From positions 1-23,872 of the IMG/VR virus record IMGVR_UViG_3300047550_002510: a stretch of DNA of 23,872 bases; one strand, given 5' to 3'. The DNA is from a virus. The translations under genes were made by a program, and so were the position numbers. The notes under the pieces are model-generated. The model did no database searches. It had not been told where the DNA came from and worked only from the letters and a program-made list of their open reading frames with translations. Of this stretch, positions 11,051 to 19,257 are shown piece after piece; position 1 is the stretch's first letter; the number at the start of each line of letters is the position of its first letter.

Positions 11051-13285
11051 ATGTCGAGCCAGCAGAAACATTCGTCTTACTGGATGGATGAAGATTTGTT
11101 TGAGATGGATGAGGAACAGAACATCGCTCCAGAGGAAGCAAATCTTGCTCGTATCACTCGCCTTTCCGCAGCCCGTCGCGCGGTGGCAAACTTTGTAAAC
11201 ATTCTTACGGGTCGTAACGATATTCCCGTACAGTTTTCGTCGGGACAGAATTCCTATACCGATGGTGATGTTGTTGTCATCGCGGCAGACGATAATCCCG
11301 ACAACTTCGATTCGATGGTGGGTCTGGCCCTCCACGAAGGTTCGCACATCCTTCTGACTGATTTTGATTTCATTCGGTCGGTGGCTGAAGTGGACAAGCA
11401 GAATGATGGTTATCCGACGCGGTATGATTCGTCGTGGGGTGACCTGACTGTTGACCCCAAGAGTGGCAAGAGTGTTCTTCACGCCATTGTGCATCCGTCT
11501 TTGTCGGCAATGTTGCCGGACATCGAAGTTGTGATGCAGACGAGTTATAACAATAACTATGTCAACCACAATGCGCAGAAGTATCAGCCGGTTGCCCGTC
11601 GATTCTTCCAAGACATCAAGCTCATTATGAACATTATGGAAGATCGTCGTATCGACCGTTGGGTGTATCGGAACGCGGGCGGGTATCGTCCGTACTATGA
11701 TGCACTCTACAATCGGTATTTCTTCAATGCCGAGGTTCGTAAGAATCTCAAGTGGAATCCCGAGTGGCGGAAGTTGACGGTTGAGAACTACATCAATCAC
11801 CTGCTGTTTTCGATTCATCCCGACTTCAATCCCGATGCGTTGCCGGGTTTGCGGTATCTTGTCGATATGATTGATATTGCTAACATCGATCGTATTGATG
11901 GTAAGAATGACCGCCGTTGGCGTGTTGAGACATCATATGATGCGATGCCGACTCTGTGGAAGGAAGCCAATCTGATTTACGCGTATATCCTTCGGTTTGC
12001 TGCACTTGGTGAGCAAGAGGAGCAGAAGAAGAACCCGCAGGGCGTTCCGCAGGAAGTGATGGACGAACTCAATAAGACTATCTATTCGACAAGTGATTTG
12101 CCGAATCTTGACCACGGCCCGATGGTTCCGCGGGATGTGGACGATGCAGATAAGACAAAGAGTGGTAAGGAGAAGCCGAAGTCTTTCAATGCGAAGCGTG
12201 GTAACAGTGCCGCGGAGAAAGCACGGCAGGTTGTCAATGGTCAGTTGAAGAAGAAGAAAGTGACGAAGGCCGAGAAGAACGCCGTCGATGCACTTGAATC
12301 GGCACAGGCCAAGATGGTTGACATCAAGGGTGATGGTGTTCCCGGCGGGGAGTGTATGGTGACCCGCAAGATGAGTGAGAAGTTGCTCACGCAGGATTGG
12401 TTCATCTTCTCTCGTCGATGGGACTACACCAACAACGCACGCCGTGAAGCGTTTGCGGCGGGGAAGCGGATGGGACAGATTCTTGTTCACCGTCTCCAAG
12501 TGCGTAACGACCCTGTGGTGACGAAGAACACGCGTCTCCCGCAGGGTGGGCTTGACCGCCGACTCCTTGCACAGCTGGGTATGGATATTACTTCTGTATT
12601 CCAAAAGACACGGGTGGATACTTTCAAGCCCGCAATGTTGCACTTGACTCTTGATGCATCGGGTTCAATGAGTGGACGCAAGTGGGACAAGGTGATGACC
12701 GTTGCTACGGCACTTGCGTATGTTGGTTCGAAGATGCGGAACATTGATACCGTGATTAGTATTCGTGGTGGCAATGACATGCCGATTGTTGCAGTGGTGT
12801 ATGACAGTCGGAGAGATCGTTTCGAGAACTGGATGAAGTGGGCTCCGAGGCTGGAGCCGAGCGGTATGACGCCAGAGGGTCTGTGTTTCAAAGCTACGAT
12901 GGAACTCATCACCGAATGTACCGCTACACACGATGTCTACTTCATCAACTTCAGCGATGGTGAACCAGGCTTCACTCTGGACATTCGTACACCAGACAAG
13001 CGTGGCAAACGCCGTGGTCGGAGAACTTATTACGATAGTGACACTTCGTGTAATTATACGGGTGACCTCGCTGTGAAGCATACCCGTAAGATGGTGCAAG
13101 ATATGTTAGACCACGGCGTGAAGGTCTTGTCGTATTTCATTTCGGAGTCTGACCATCGGTATGGCGTGGCGTATTCACTCAAAGCCTTCCGTAAGATGTA
13201 TGGTGAAGATGCCGTAAATGTGAATGTATCGAACGCTACGGAAGTGTTGCGGACTCTCAATAAAAGACTGACCGCACGGGTGTAA
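11051..13285 (+). CDS. VWA-domain protein with HEXXH site (CobT/MoxR-partner type)
   Basis: Has 744 residues. An N-terminal zincin-like motif HEGSH (H95, E96, H99) is followed by IMEDRRID (196-202), the usual second signature of VWA/HEXXH proteins and a possible third metal ligand. A Lys/Ala-rich linker (about 365-425) leads to a C-terminal von Willebrand A domain with a complete MIDAS start DASGSMSG (D535, S537, S539). Related proteins work with MoxR/CobS-type AAA+ ATPases as chaperone or metal-insertion machines, and such an ATPase follows directly. Codon use is GC-richer than in the tRNA region. Function in the phage is unknown; it could remodel a host or virion complex. Confidence 0.85.
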   Translation: MSSQQKHSSYWMDEDLFEMDEEQNIAPEEANLARITRLSAARRAVANFVNILTGRNDIPVQFSSGQNSYTDGDVVVIAADDNPDNFDSMVGLALHEGSHILLTDFDFIRSVAEVDKQNDGYPTRYDSSWGDLTVDPKSGKSVLHAIVHPSLSAMLPDIEVVMQTSYNNNYVNHNAQKYQPVARRFFQDIKLIMNIMEDRRIDRWVYRNAGGYRPYYDALYNRYFFNAEVRKNLKWNPEWRKLTVENYINHLLFSIHPDFNPDALPGLRYLVDMIDIANIDRIDGKNDRRWRVETSYDAMPTLWKEANLIYAYILRFAALGEQEEQKKNPQGVPQEVMDELNKTIYSTSDLPNLDHGPMVPRDVDDADKTKSGKEKPKSFNAKRGNSAAEKARQVVNGQLKKKKVTKAEKNAVDALESAQAKMVDIKGDGVPGGECMVTRKMSEKLLTQDWFIFSRRWDYTNNARREAFAAGKRMGQILVHRLQVRNDPVVTKNTRLPQGGLDRRLLAQLGMDITSVFQKTRVDTFKPAMLHLTLDASGSMSGRKWDKVMTVATALAYVGSKMRNIDTVISIRGGNDMPIVAVVYDSRRDRFENWMKWAPRLEPSGMTPEGLCFKATMELITECTATHDVYFINFSDGEPGFTLDIRTPDKRGKRRGRRTYYDSDTSCNYTGDLAVKHTRKMVQDMLDHGVKVLSYFISESDHRYGVAYSLKAFRKMYGEDAVNVNVSNATEVLRTLNKRLTARV

Positions 13286-13299
13286 TAGAGGGTAAAAGA

Positions 13300-13334
13300 G
13301 GTGTAAGTTGTTGATTTTAAACGATTTACACCCC
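13300..13334 (+). promoter_or_regulatory. promoter-upstream conserved element, copy 1
   Basis: Contains the invariant TAAGTTGTTGATTT. Perfect 7-bp arms GGTGTAA/TTACACC (13300-13306/13326-13332). It ends directly at the -35 box, 15 nt after the VWA stop. Confidence 0.75.
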
Positions 13335-13364
13335 TTGACACCTCCCCCTATATGTAGGTATATT
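13335..13364 (+). promoter_or_regulatory. sigma70-type promoter for the AAA+ gene
   Basis: TTGACA 13335-13340, 18-bp spacer, TATATT 13359-13364 followed by TAG. Confidence 0.75.
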
Positions 13365-13413
13365 TAGAGTATTCCCGAAGTACCCATTTTTCATTCAATA
13401 GGAGATTTACAAA

Positions 13414-14661
13414 GTGGCAAAGACGAAGAAGGTTCGTAAGGTGACGCAGGATGTCGAGAAGGTTGTCGTACTCAAGAACGGCAAGACCATCGACCAGTTT
13501 GGTGAGGTTGTGTCTATCCCGAAGAACAAGATGAAGGTGTTGAAGCAGGGTCACGCCCTTCGTATGGTACATACCAAGACCGGCGGGATGCAGTATCGTA
13601 AGGCCCCGATGTCTCTCTACAATTCACTCGCAAAGACGGCGGTGCCACTTACGCCGGTTGACAATCGCAATGATGAAGGGCACGAGGATGTCGAGCAGTA
13701 TATCCGTGATTCCGTTTCGCTCCGTCCGACTACGCTCATCCTTTCCGATCTCAAGTGGAAGTATCTGATGCGTTCTGTCGTTCGTGGTAAGAACATTATG
13801 ATGACTGGCCCTTCGGGTTGCGGTAAGACTCTCGCGGTACAGAGTGTTGCGAAGGCTCTTGATGGCCGTCCGTTCTTCTACTTCAATCTCGGTGCGACTA
13901 CCGACCCGCGTTCGACGCTTATCGGTAACACGCACTACACGAAGGACAAGGGTACCTTCGTTGCAGACTCTCTGTTCGTTCAGGCGATTCAGACTCCGAA
14001 CGCCATCATTCTAATGGACGAGCTGACCCGTGCTACGCCGGACGCGTGGAACATTCTGATTACCGTACTGGACGAGAACCAGCGGTATCTGCGTATCGAC
14101 GAGAAGCCGGATACGCCGACCGTCAAGGTCGCTAAGGGTGTCACCTTCATCGCTACGGCAAACATCGGTGCAGAGTATACTTCGACCCGTGTGCTTGACC
14201 GCGCAATGCTTGACCGTTTCTCGGCCATCGTAGAGATGGAACCGCTCTCGGTTGAAGATGAGTCGAAGCTTCTCAAGATGACCTATCCGAACCTTGACGG
14301 GCAGACTGTGAAGGCTATTTCGGAAATCGCTGCACATACTCGCACGCAGGTCAAGAGTGATGACCCGAAGGTGACTACTTCGATTTCGTCCCGTCTGACC
14401 GTCGAGATGGCTGGTATCGTTCACGATGGGTTTACTCTCGCTGAAGCGGCTGAAGTCTGTATCTATCCGTTCTTCTCTGATGCGGGTGGTGTGGATAGTG
14501 AGCGTACCTATATGAAGCAGTTGGTGCAGAAGTATCTCCCGACGACCTCGGCGGGTACGGACGCGCCGTGGGTGTCGGGAACGATTGATCCGAACGAGGA
14601 CTTGACGGTGACATTCAGCGGCAATCCGATTGTCAATTCAAACTACGCTACGACAGTTTAA
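13414..14661 (+). CDS. MoxR/CobS-like AAA+ ATPase
   Basis: Has 415 residues, GTG start supported by AGGAG (about 13400-13404). Walker A GPSGCGKT (132-139), Walker B IILMDE (198-203), sensor 1 TAN (248-250) and the DRAMLDRF arginine-finger segment (262-269) are all present. The pattern is that of MoxR/CobS ATPases, which act on partner VWA proteins. The VWA/HEXXH gene immediately upstream is the likely partner. CobS-type genes are common in large phages, where they are not thought to be only cobalamin enzymes. It has its own promoter with the conserved upstream element, so it can be expressed separately from its partner. Confidence 0.88.
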   Translation: MAKTKKVRKVTQDVEKVVVLKNGKTIDQFGEVVSIPKNKMKVLKQGHALRMVHTKTGGMQYRKAPMSLYNSLAKTAVPLTPVDNRNDEGHEDVEQYIRDSVSLRPTTLILSDLKWKYLMRSVVRGKNIMMTGPSGCGKTLAVQSVAKALDGRPFFYFNLGATTDPRSTLIGNTHYTKDKGTFVADSLFVQAIQTPNAIILMDELTRATPDAWNILITVLDENQRYLRIDEKPDTPTVKVAKGVTFIATANIGAEYTSTRVLDRAMLDRFSAIVEMEPLSVEDESKLLKMTYPNLDGQTVKAISEIAAHTRTQVKSDDPKVTTSISSRLTVEMAGIVHDGFTLAEAAEVCIYPFFSDAGGVDSERTYMKQLVQKYLPTTSAGTDAPWVSGTIDPNEDLTVTFSGNPIVNSNYATTV

Positions 14662-14711
14662 TAAACACTATATATAAATACAACCTTTCACAGTACAAGA
14701 GGAACACAGTA

Positions 14712-14897
14712 ATGGGTAAGACGTTCAAAGACCAGCGGAAGTATGACAAGAAACATCGTGACCGTGAGGAAGCGGGAATGAGTCGTGTACCAAAGAAGAA
14801 TCGTGGTGCACGATATGAGGAAGTTATTCCCGAGGACGATGATATGGATCGATACGAATATCTGGATTATGATTACGATGAAGATGACCGTCGATAA
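14712..14897 (+). CDS. small charge-segregated protein
   Basis: Has 61 residues with a basic N-terminal half (KDQRKYDKKHRDRE) and an acidic, Tyr-rich C-terminal half (EDDDMDRYEYLDYDYDEDD), probably disordered. ATG 14712 follows GAGGAAC. Function unknown; it probably shares the AAA+ transcript. Confidence 0.65.
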   Translation: MGKTFKDQRKYDKKHRDREEAGMSRVPKKNRGARYEEVIPEDDDMDRYEYLDYDYDEDDRR

Positions 14898-14924
14898 TCA
14901 CTAACACTTCAAAAGGTCTATACA

Positions 14925-15110
14925 ATGTTTTTTGATATTAATCAGCTCGTCGAAATCGTCAATCATTCCGAACCCAAGTGTAATGGGCAGTTGGGTACAA
15001 TCACCAAGATAGAGGTCGGATATGACGGATACACTCACTTCTATACAGTCATGCTCGAAGATAGTGAACAACTCTGTACCTGCACCGACGATGAATTGAT
15101 GGAAGCATGA
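14925..15110 (+). CDS. small SH3/KOW-like hypothetical protein
   Basis: Has 61 residues. The segment CNGQLGTITKIEVGYDGYTHFYTVMLED looks like a small beta-barrel of SH3 or KOW type (a G-x-x-G-x-I turn, then long strands), ending in a CTCTDDEL tail. That fold assignment is inference. It ends 21 nt before a bidirectional terminator. Confidence 0.6.
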   Translation: MFFDINQLVEIVNHSEPKCNGQLGTITKIEVGYDGYTHFYTVMLEDSEQLCTCTDDELMEA

Positions 15111-15130
15111 ATTTGACTCGGTAAAAAACT

Positions 15131-15165
15131 AACCCCGTACTATTTGATATAGTGCGGGGTTTTGG
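15131..15165. terminator. bidirectional intrinsic terminator
   Basis: Thirteen-bp stem 15131-15143/15149-15161 (one G.T pair) with a five-base loop. T-rich flank on the plus side (TTTTGGTTTT) and A-run on the other (AAAAAACT), so it works for both convergent transcripts. Confidence 0.85.
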
Positions 15166-15167
15166 TT

Positions 15168-15821
15168 TTACTTGGTAAAGATATAATCTTTAAGATGTTG
15201 ATAGACTTGAAAACTAAATAGTCCATCGGACGGATAATGTACACCACCGTCCTCTCGGGATTGTTTCACCTTCAATACCATCAACATCAGTTCTTTATTT
15301 AGTTCTGGGTGCAAGGTTACAAAGTGATGATATATACACAGAGCTATAAACGTGTGTCCACTTGGATATGCAGAATCATATGCATCAGAACGTATGCGAG
15401 GATATAAAGGAATTCCATAATGTGCAGCAGATTGAAATGGTCTGGCGCGGTTGAATTTTATTTTAAGGTAATCAACTATACCTTCATACTTGTCCATAAT
15501 CATCTGCACTTCTTCTGGTGTAGTAGTTACTCCTAACGTGTTAATATATCTTGCCCACACACCACTATGGTCATTTTCAATTTCGTCAATAATCTGTTTA
15601 CGTTCTGGCGTAACTGTTTTACTACGTTCAACTAAATACCATAGTTCTTGTTGTGTAGTTATTTCACACGGTGGGGTCATTTGAAGAAGCGGTAAAAAAT
15701 AACCCGCAGCAATCCATTGATGTAAATTCACATCGGTACGAATACGTTCTATATGTTCCCACGCAGGGTTTCCATATATTAATTTACTTTGGTCTGACAT
15801 CATATTTTTGTACGGGTTCAT
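15168..15821 (-). CDS. PAP2-family phosphatase / haloperoxidase-like protein
   Basis: With ATG at 15821 the protein has 217 residues. All three PAP2 catalytic motifs are intact: K-x6-RP (K120-P128), PSGH (153-156) and SR-x5-H-x3-D (S188-D199). The enzyme forms a phosphohistidine intermediate and removes phosphate from lipids, sugars or nucleotides. There is no clear transmembrane array, so it is closer to soluble acid phosphatases or haloperoxidases. The start is uncertain: GTG 15857, ATG 15836 and ATG 15803 are in frame, none with a good ribosome binding site. It overlaps the 3' end of the upstream minus-strand gene. Confidence 0.85.
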   Translation of the reverse strand: MNPYKNMMSDQSKLIYGNPAWEHIERIRTDVNLHQWIAAGYFLPLLQMTPPCEITTQQELWYLVERSKTVTPERKQIIDEIENDHSGVWARYINTLGVTTTPEEVQMIMDKYEGIVDYLKIKFNRARPFQSAAHYGIPLYPRIRSDAYDSAYPSGHTFIALCIYHHFVTLHPELNKELMLMVLKVKQSREDGGVHYPSDGLFSFQVYQHLKDYIFTK

Positions 15822-16032
15822 TTTTTTGTTTAACATCTTTAGGTTCAGCACGACCACTTTTCGGCCCTTTTATTTTGCCAGCGGCAAAGTCCCGCGCATC
15901 GTTTTCCTCATCAAAATATCGAATGACTTTTGACCGATTCATTCCACCGAATCGACCACTACGTTCAACTGTCCACACATCGCCGGGTTTGTATGTATCC
16001 GATATTTCCAATAAAGAACGTAATAAAATCAT
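15784..16032 (-). CDS. hypothetical protein upstream of the PAP2 gene
   Basis: Has 82 residues from ATG 16032 (an in-frame ATG at 16077 would give 97). A beta-rich N-terminal part (GDVWTVERSGRFGGMNRSKVIRYF, about residues 17-40) is followed by a Lys-rich tail. No recognised family. It overlaps the PAP2 start by 38 nt, indicating one operon. A promoter should lie in the AT-rich stretch 16040-16110, but I cannot assign clear boxes. Confidence 0.6.
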   Translation of the reverse strand: MILLRSLLEISDTYKPGDVWTVERSGRFGGMNRSKVIRYFDEENDARDFAAGKIKGPKSGRAEPKDVKQKNEPVQKYDVRPK

Positions 16033-16137
16033 ATGATGTATTTTTGAAAATTTTGGTGTAAATATAAATATTATCAATATATCAATAAATGTAGTTTAAA
16101 AAATTTCCACCCCTACGAATTAGACCCCTAAAACCTC

Positions 16138-16169
16138 GTAAGTTGTTGATTTATAAGGACTTACACCCC
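16138..16169 (+). promoter_or_regulatory. promoter-upstream conserved element, copy 2
   Basis: Invariant TAAGTTGTTGATTT; 6-bp arms GTAAGT/ACTTAC (16138-16143/16159-16164). No plus-strand gene precedes it, so it is not merely a terminator. Confidence 0.75.
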
Positions 16170-16198
16170 TTGACACTTGACCCCAAATAGTGTATATT
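16170..16198 (+). promoter_or_regulatory. sigma70-type promoter for the 16236-18264 operon
   Basis: TTGACA 16170-16175, 17-bp spacer, TATATT 16193-16198. Confidence 0.8.
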
Positions 16199-16235
16199 TA
16201 AAGTGTCCCCATTCACACCCAACAAGAGGAATCAA

Positions 16236-16625
16236 ATGGCTACCCGCAGTTTCATCGCTAAGTATGACTACATCGCCGAAGAGTACACCGCCATCTATTG
16301 TCATTGGGATGGGTATCCCTCGGGCGTCGGTGCCACGCTTCGTGACCACTACAACACCGACGAGAAGGTGACTACCCTACTGACCTATGGTGACATCTCT
16401 GCGCTCCGTGAGGACATCAACGCCACGAAGGCGGAGTCCTATCAGGTGGTGCAGGGTGACAAGGACGCCGTTGCGGTCACCTTCAAGTACTTCTCCGATA
16501 TGGTGGAGCACTATCGTCGAATCAACTGCGAGTTTGGGTATGTGTGGCACGGTGGACTCTGGGAGTGTTACGACCTCGAGCCGCAGCGGATTGACCTGTA
16601 CGCCAATCATCCGACCAATGTTTAA
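16236..16625 (+). CDS. conserved phage hypothetical protein, 129 aa
   Basis: AGAGGA precedes ATG 16236. The N-terminal block MATRSFIAKY...YTAIYCHWDGYPSGVG and the following LRDHYNTDEKV match a conserved family seen in many phages and some bacteria. No biochemical function is established to my knowledge. The C-terminal part is rich in Trp, Tyr and Cys (YVWHGGLWECYDLE). It is the first gene after an element-bearing promoter. Confidence 0.75.
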   Translation: MATRSFIAKYDYIAEEYTAIYCHWDGYPSGVGATLRDHYNTDEKVTTLLTYGDISALREDINATKAESYQVVQGDKDAVAVTFKYFSDMVEHYRRINCEFGYVWHGGLWECYDLEPQRIDLYANHPTNV

Positions 16626-16670
16626 TTATCACACGCAGTATCACACCCTTTCTACAATGGAGAATAAGTA

Positions 16671-16961
16671 ATGGCTACGCTGAAGTGTATGTTCTGTAAG
16701 ACCCCGCAGAAGGCGGACAAGTCGATTCGTGCCGTCCTCTGTGGCACGTGTACCGCACGGTTGGCGGGTTCCCCCACCCAGATTGGGAAGGCGCCCAAGC
16801 CGAACGTTCCGAAGGTGAAGAAGGTCAAGCGAGTCAAGGTACAGAAGAAGGTCAGCCCGTCCCGTGGGTGGGGTCGTGGGTGGCACTTGAAGAAGAAGTT
16901 TGTGGCGCCTGACGGTGTGACGTATTCCTTCGGGAAGCCCGTTGGGAAGAAGCGGAAGTAA
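16671..16961 (+). CDS. zinc-finger protein with long basic tail
   Basis: Has 96 residues. Two knuckles, CMFC (6-9) and CGTC (24-27), form a small zinc ribbon. A Pro/Lys/Val-rich basic linker (KVKKVKRVKVQKK) and a C-terminal strand pair (KKFVAPDGVTYSFG) follow. A nucleic-acid-binding role is likely from the composition. GGAG eight bases before ATG 16671. Confidence 0.7.
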   Translation: MATLKCMFCKTPQKADKSIRAVLCGTCTARLAGSPTQIGKAPKPNVPKVKKVKRVKVQKKVSPSRGWGRGWHLKKKFVAPDGVTYSFGKPVGKKRK

Positions 16962-16995
16962 TCTCGTATGTTAACTTTTCTCTGGTCTACTCCAA

Positions 16996-17322
16996 ATGAA
17001 GAAGATTTACGTCAAGTCCAGTCTGAACCCCGCACTTTTCAGATACAATGGTATGACCCGAATTGTAGCGGGGACGATTTACGAAGTGAACGGGAAACCG
17101 TGGCCCCATCAGTACGTCGCCGTCGAGGGGATGACCCTCACGTTGAACGATGTGGTGTGGGTGCGTCCCCCCGCACCAAAGCCCGTTAAACCCCTCACCA
17201 AGCAGGTCAAGGGGTCATCGGGCAAGATGTATACATTGACCCGTCAACCGAACGGGAAGTGGATGTGCACGTGTCCCGGCTATCAGTATCGTCGATTTTG
17301 TAAACATACAGGAGCGAAGTAA
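16996..17322 (+). CDS. SWIM zinc-finger protein
   Basis: Has 108 residues. The C-terminus MCTCPGYQYRRFCKH fits the SWIM pattern CxC-xn-CxH, used for DNA or protein binding. The N-terminal half is a predicted beta domain, joined by a Pro/Lys-rich linker (RPPAPKPVKP). ATG 16996 has no obvious ribosome binding site; an in-frame ATG lies at 17050. It overlaps the next gene by TAATG. Confidence 0.72.
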   Translation: MKKIYVKSSLNPALFRYNGMTRIVAGTIYEVNGKPWPHQYVAVEGMTLTLNDVVWVRPPAPKPVKPLTKQVKGSSGKMYTLTRQPNGKWMCTCPGYQYRRFCKHTGAK

Positions 17323-17663
17323 TGGAACTTAATGATATTAAACGTATTGCGAAAGAGATGTCTCACACTATTGAGATTCAATGGGATATGTTGGAGCAAG
17401 ACCCGCAGTATGTCGCCGACTTTGAACAGACACTACGCCGTGCCGCGTTGTTCCTTCCCGACTTGGAGACATTGTATCAGACGATTCAATCGGGCAAGTC
17501 CGTGTTGAGTCCTGACGAGGATACTCCGTTGACGTTTGAACAGAAGGAAGCGTATCTGCATCTTCTGGAAGAAGAGTTACTTGCGGGGTATGAATTGCGG
17601 GAAGTGTGGGAACGATACCAGTTGATTAAATCCATCACGGAGATGACAAAGAATGACGTTTAA
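17322..17663 (+). CDS. hypothetical helical protein
   Basis: Has 113 residues, acidic and almost wholly helical by composition. AGGAG eight bases upstream and TAATG overlap with the SWIM gene; it overlaps the next gene by 11 nt. No family recognised. Confidence 0.7.
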   Translation: MELNDIKRIAKEMSHTIEIQWDMLEQDPQYVADFEQTLRRAALFLPDLETLYQTIQSGKSVLSPDEDTPLTFEQKEAYLHLLEEELLAGYELREVWERYQLIKSITEMTKNDV

Positions 17664-18264
17664 TATTCGACACCAGCGTATTGCCAAGAACATTGCCAAT
17701 ATGGCAGCGGACTTGTGGATGGGTGATAAGTTATCCGAACGGAATGTACGTGCGGGTATCCGTGCGATGTTCGATGAAGTGGTACTGGATAGTGGCGCGT
17801 TTCGCACTTCGGTTTTGTTGAAGAACGCCGTCATTAAGGTACCCCATCACATCGACGCCATCCGTTCGACGATTATGGAATACAAGATGTTCGAGGCAGT
17901 CCGAAAGAATCGAAAGATTGCTATTCACTTTCCTATGTCCGAACTTGTCACGGAGTATGGGATGCCTGTATTGATGCAGGAACGTGTCCCGATGGTCGCT
18001 ACACAGGAAATCAGTAATAGGAATCCACTTGCGAAGGTCAATTATAATAATCCTAACAACGTAGTGCATTCTGCAGTGGAACGTTTTGCCAAACGGCTCG
18101 GACTTGGAGATACGCATTACGGGAATTATGGGTGGAAGGAAAACCGCAAGGGGTTCTATCCCGTCTTTTTCGACTGTGAAGTGTCCCCTAATATGTCCGA
18201 CTATAAACCCGAACAGATAAAAAAGGTAGTTAACAAGGATATTGTCTGGGACTATAAGGTGTAA
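17653..18264 (+). CDS. protein-kinase-like fold protein (putative)
   Basis: Has 203 residues. The order of motifs recalls a minimal kinase fold: NAVIKVP (possible ATP-site Lys), a helix with EYKMFE (possible partner Glu), a hinge-like MPVLMQERVP, then DTHYGNYGW (like the D-x-H-x-x-N catalytic loop) and PVFFDCE (in the position of the DFG Asp). This is inference from motif order; no Gly-rich loop is clear, so it could be an inactive or diverged kinase. The stop codon lies inside conserved element copy 3. Confidence 0.5.
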   Translation: MTFNIRHQRIAKNIANMAADLWMGDKLSERNVRAGIRAMFDEVVLDSGAFRTSVLLKNAVIKVPHHIDAIRSTIMEYKMFEAVRKNRKIAIHFPMSELVTEYGMPVLMQERVPMVATQEISNRNPLAKVNYNNPNNVVHSAVERFAKRLGLGDTHYGNYGWKENRKGFYPVFFDCEVSPNMSDYKPEQIKKVVNKDIVWDYKV

Positions 18265-18293
18265 GTTGTTGATTTTTAAGGAGTTAGACCCCC
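18259..18293 (+). promoter_or_regulatory. promoter-upstream conserved element, copy 3
   Basis: Invariant TAAGTTGTTGATTT, but the right arm is altered (AGTTAGAC) so the palindrome is imperfect, while the 14-mer and the distance to the -35 are kept. Confidence 0.75.
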
Positions 18294-18322
18294 TTGACGT
18301 ATCCTATTAAATAGTGTATATT
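18294..18322 (+). promoter_or_regulatory. sigma70-type promoter for the GP88-like gene operon
   Basis: TTGACG 18294-18299, 17-bp spacer, TATATT 18317-18322 followed by TAG. Confidence 0.8.
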
Positions 18323-18358
18323 TAGTGTATCCCCTTTTCCACAGGAAATCACAAACGT

Positions 18359-19060
18359 ATGAAGTTGCTCACTATCGGTAACACCAAGACTGTCAAGGGC
18401 GAGTCGCTCGGGTATATGACTTTCATCATGCACCTCGCCCCTTCAACCCTTTCGGGTTACAACACTTGTCCGATGGCGTCCGAGGGTTGTGCTTCGGCCT
18501 GTCTCAATACGGCTGGCCGTGGTCGGTTCACCACGATTCAAGAGGCTCGTATCCGTAAGACCAAGTGGTTCTTCGAGAATCGTGAGAACTTTATGGTTCA
18601 GCTTGTGAAGGACATCGAAGCCGCTGAACGCAAGGCGGAACGGGAGGGTATGATTCCCGTCTTTCGTCTGAACGGGACGAGCGATATTCGTTGGGAGACG
18701 ATTCCCGTCACGATTGACGGCGTGACCTATCCCAACATCTTCCTCGCCTTCCCTAATCGCCAGTTCTATGATTATACGAAGCTGACGAACCGAAAGGTCA
18801 AGGCGAGTAACTATCACTTGACCTTCAGCCGTTCGGAGTCAAACGAGATTGATGCACTCCGTATGTTGACCCAGCAGGGTATGAATGTTGCGGTCGTCTT
18901 TGATACGCTTCCCCGTAAGTGGGCTGGTGTAAAGGTCATCGACGGTACCGAGACTGACCTTCGCTTCCTCGATGAGAAGGGTGTCATCGTTGGACTTGTT
19001 GCGAAGGGTAAGGCGAAGAAGGACAATAGTGGGTTCACCGTTCTCCAGAGGGCTTCATAA
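18359..19060 (+). CDS. GP88-like phage protein
   Basis: Has 233 residues. Cys-rich signature CPMASEGCASACLNTAGRGR (37-56; Cys 37, 44, 48) followed by ARIRKTKWFFE matches the phage GP88 family. The three conserved Cys could hold a metal or Fe-S cluster, but no activity is established. A later RLNGTSDIRWE and a LTFSRSESN block are also typical. AGGAAA precedes ATG 18359. First gene after the third element-bearing promoter; ends in TAATG overlap. Confidence 0.75.
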   Translation: MKLLTIGNTKTVKGESLGYMTFIMHLAPSTLSGYNTCPMASEGCASACLNTAGRGRFTTIQEARIRKTKWFFENRENFMVQLVKDIEAAERKAEREGMIPVFRLNGTSDIRWETIPVTIDGVTYPNIFLAFPNRQFYDYTKLTNRKVKASNYHLTFSRSESNEIDALRMLTQQGMNVAVVFDTLPRKWAGVKVIDGTETDLRFLDEKGVIVGLVAKGKAKKDNSGFTVLQRAS

Positions 19061-19257
19061 TGATGCGTAAGAAACTCCCATCCGAGCAGGGCAGACGGCA
19101 GTGGATATACACTGCGTTCAGTAAACACTATTCGTGGAGTACTGTGGTAGTAGGTAGAACGATTCAAGAGGCACGTGGGGCAGGGTATCGTGAGGCAAAA
19201 GCGGTATTCGGTAACCACGCACCTATTCACCGTGATGATGTACGGGAGATGATGTAA
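19060..19257 (+). CDS. hypothetical protein, 65 aa
   Basis: Basic protein sharing one base with the GP88-like stop and overlapping the next start (TAATG). Beta-strand YSWSTVVVGRT followed by a helix EARGAGYREAKAVFG. No family recognised. Confidence 0.65.
   Translation: MMRKKLPSEQGRRQWIYTAFSKHYSWSTVVVGRTIQEARGAGYREAKAVFGNHAPIHRDDVREMM

Noticed and set aside
11033-11818. 261-residue minus-strand ORF under the VWA gene
   Set aside because: Mirror of a well-supported plus-strand gene with clear motifs; composition of a shadow frame.
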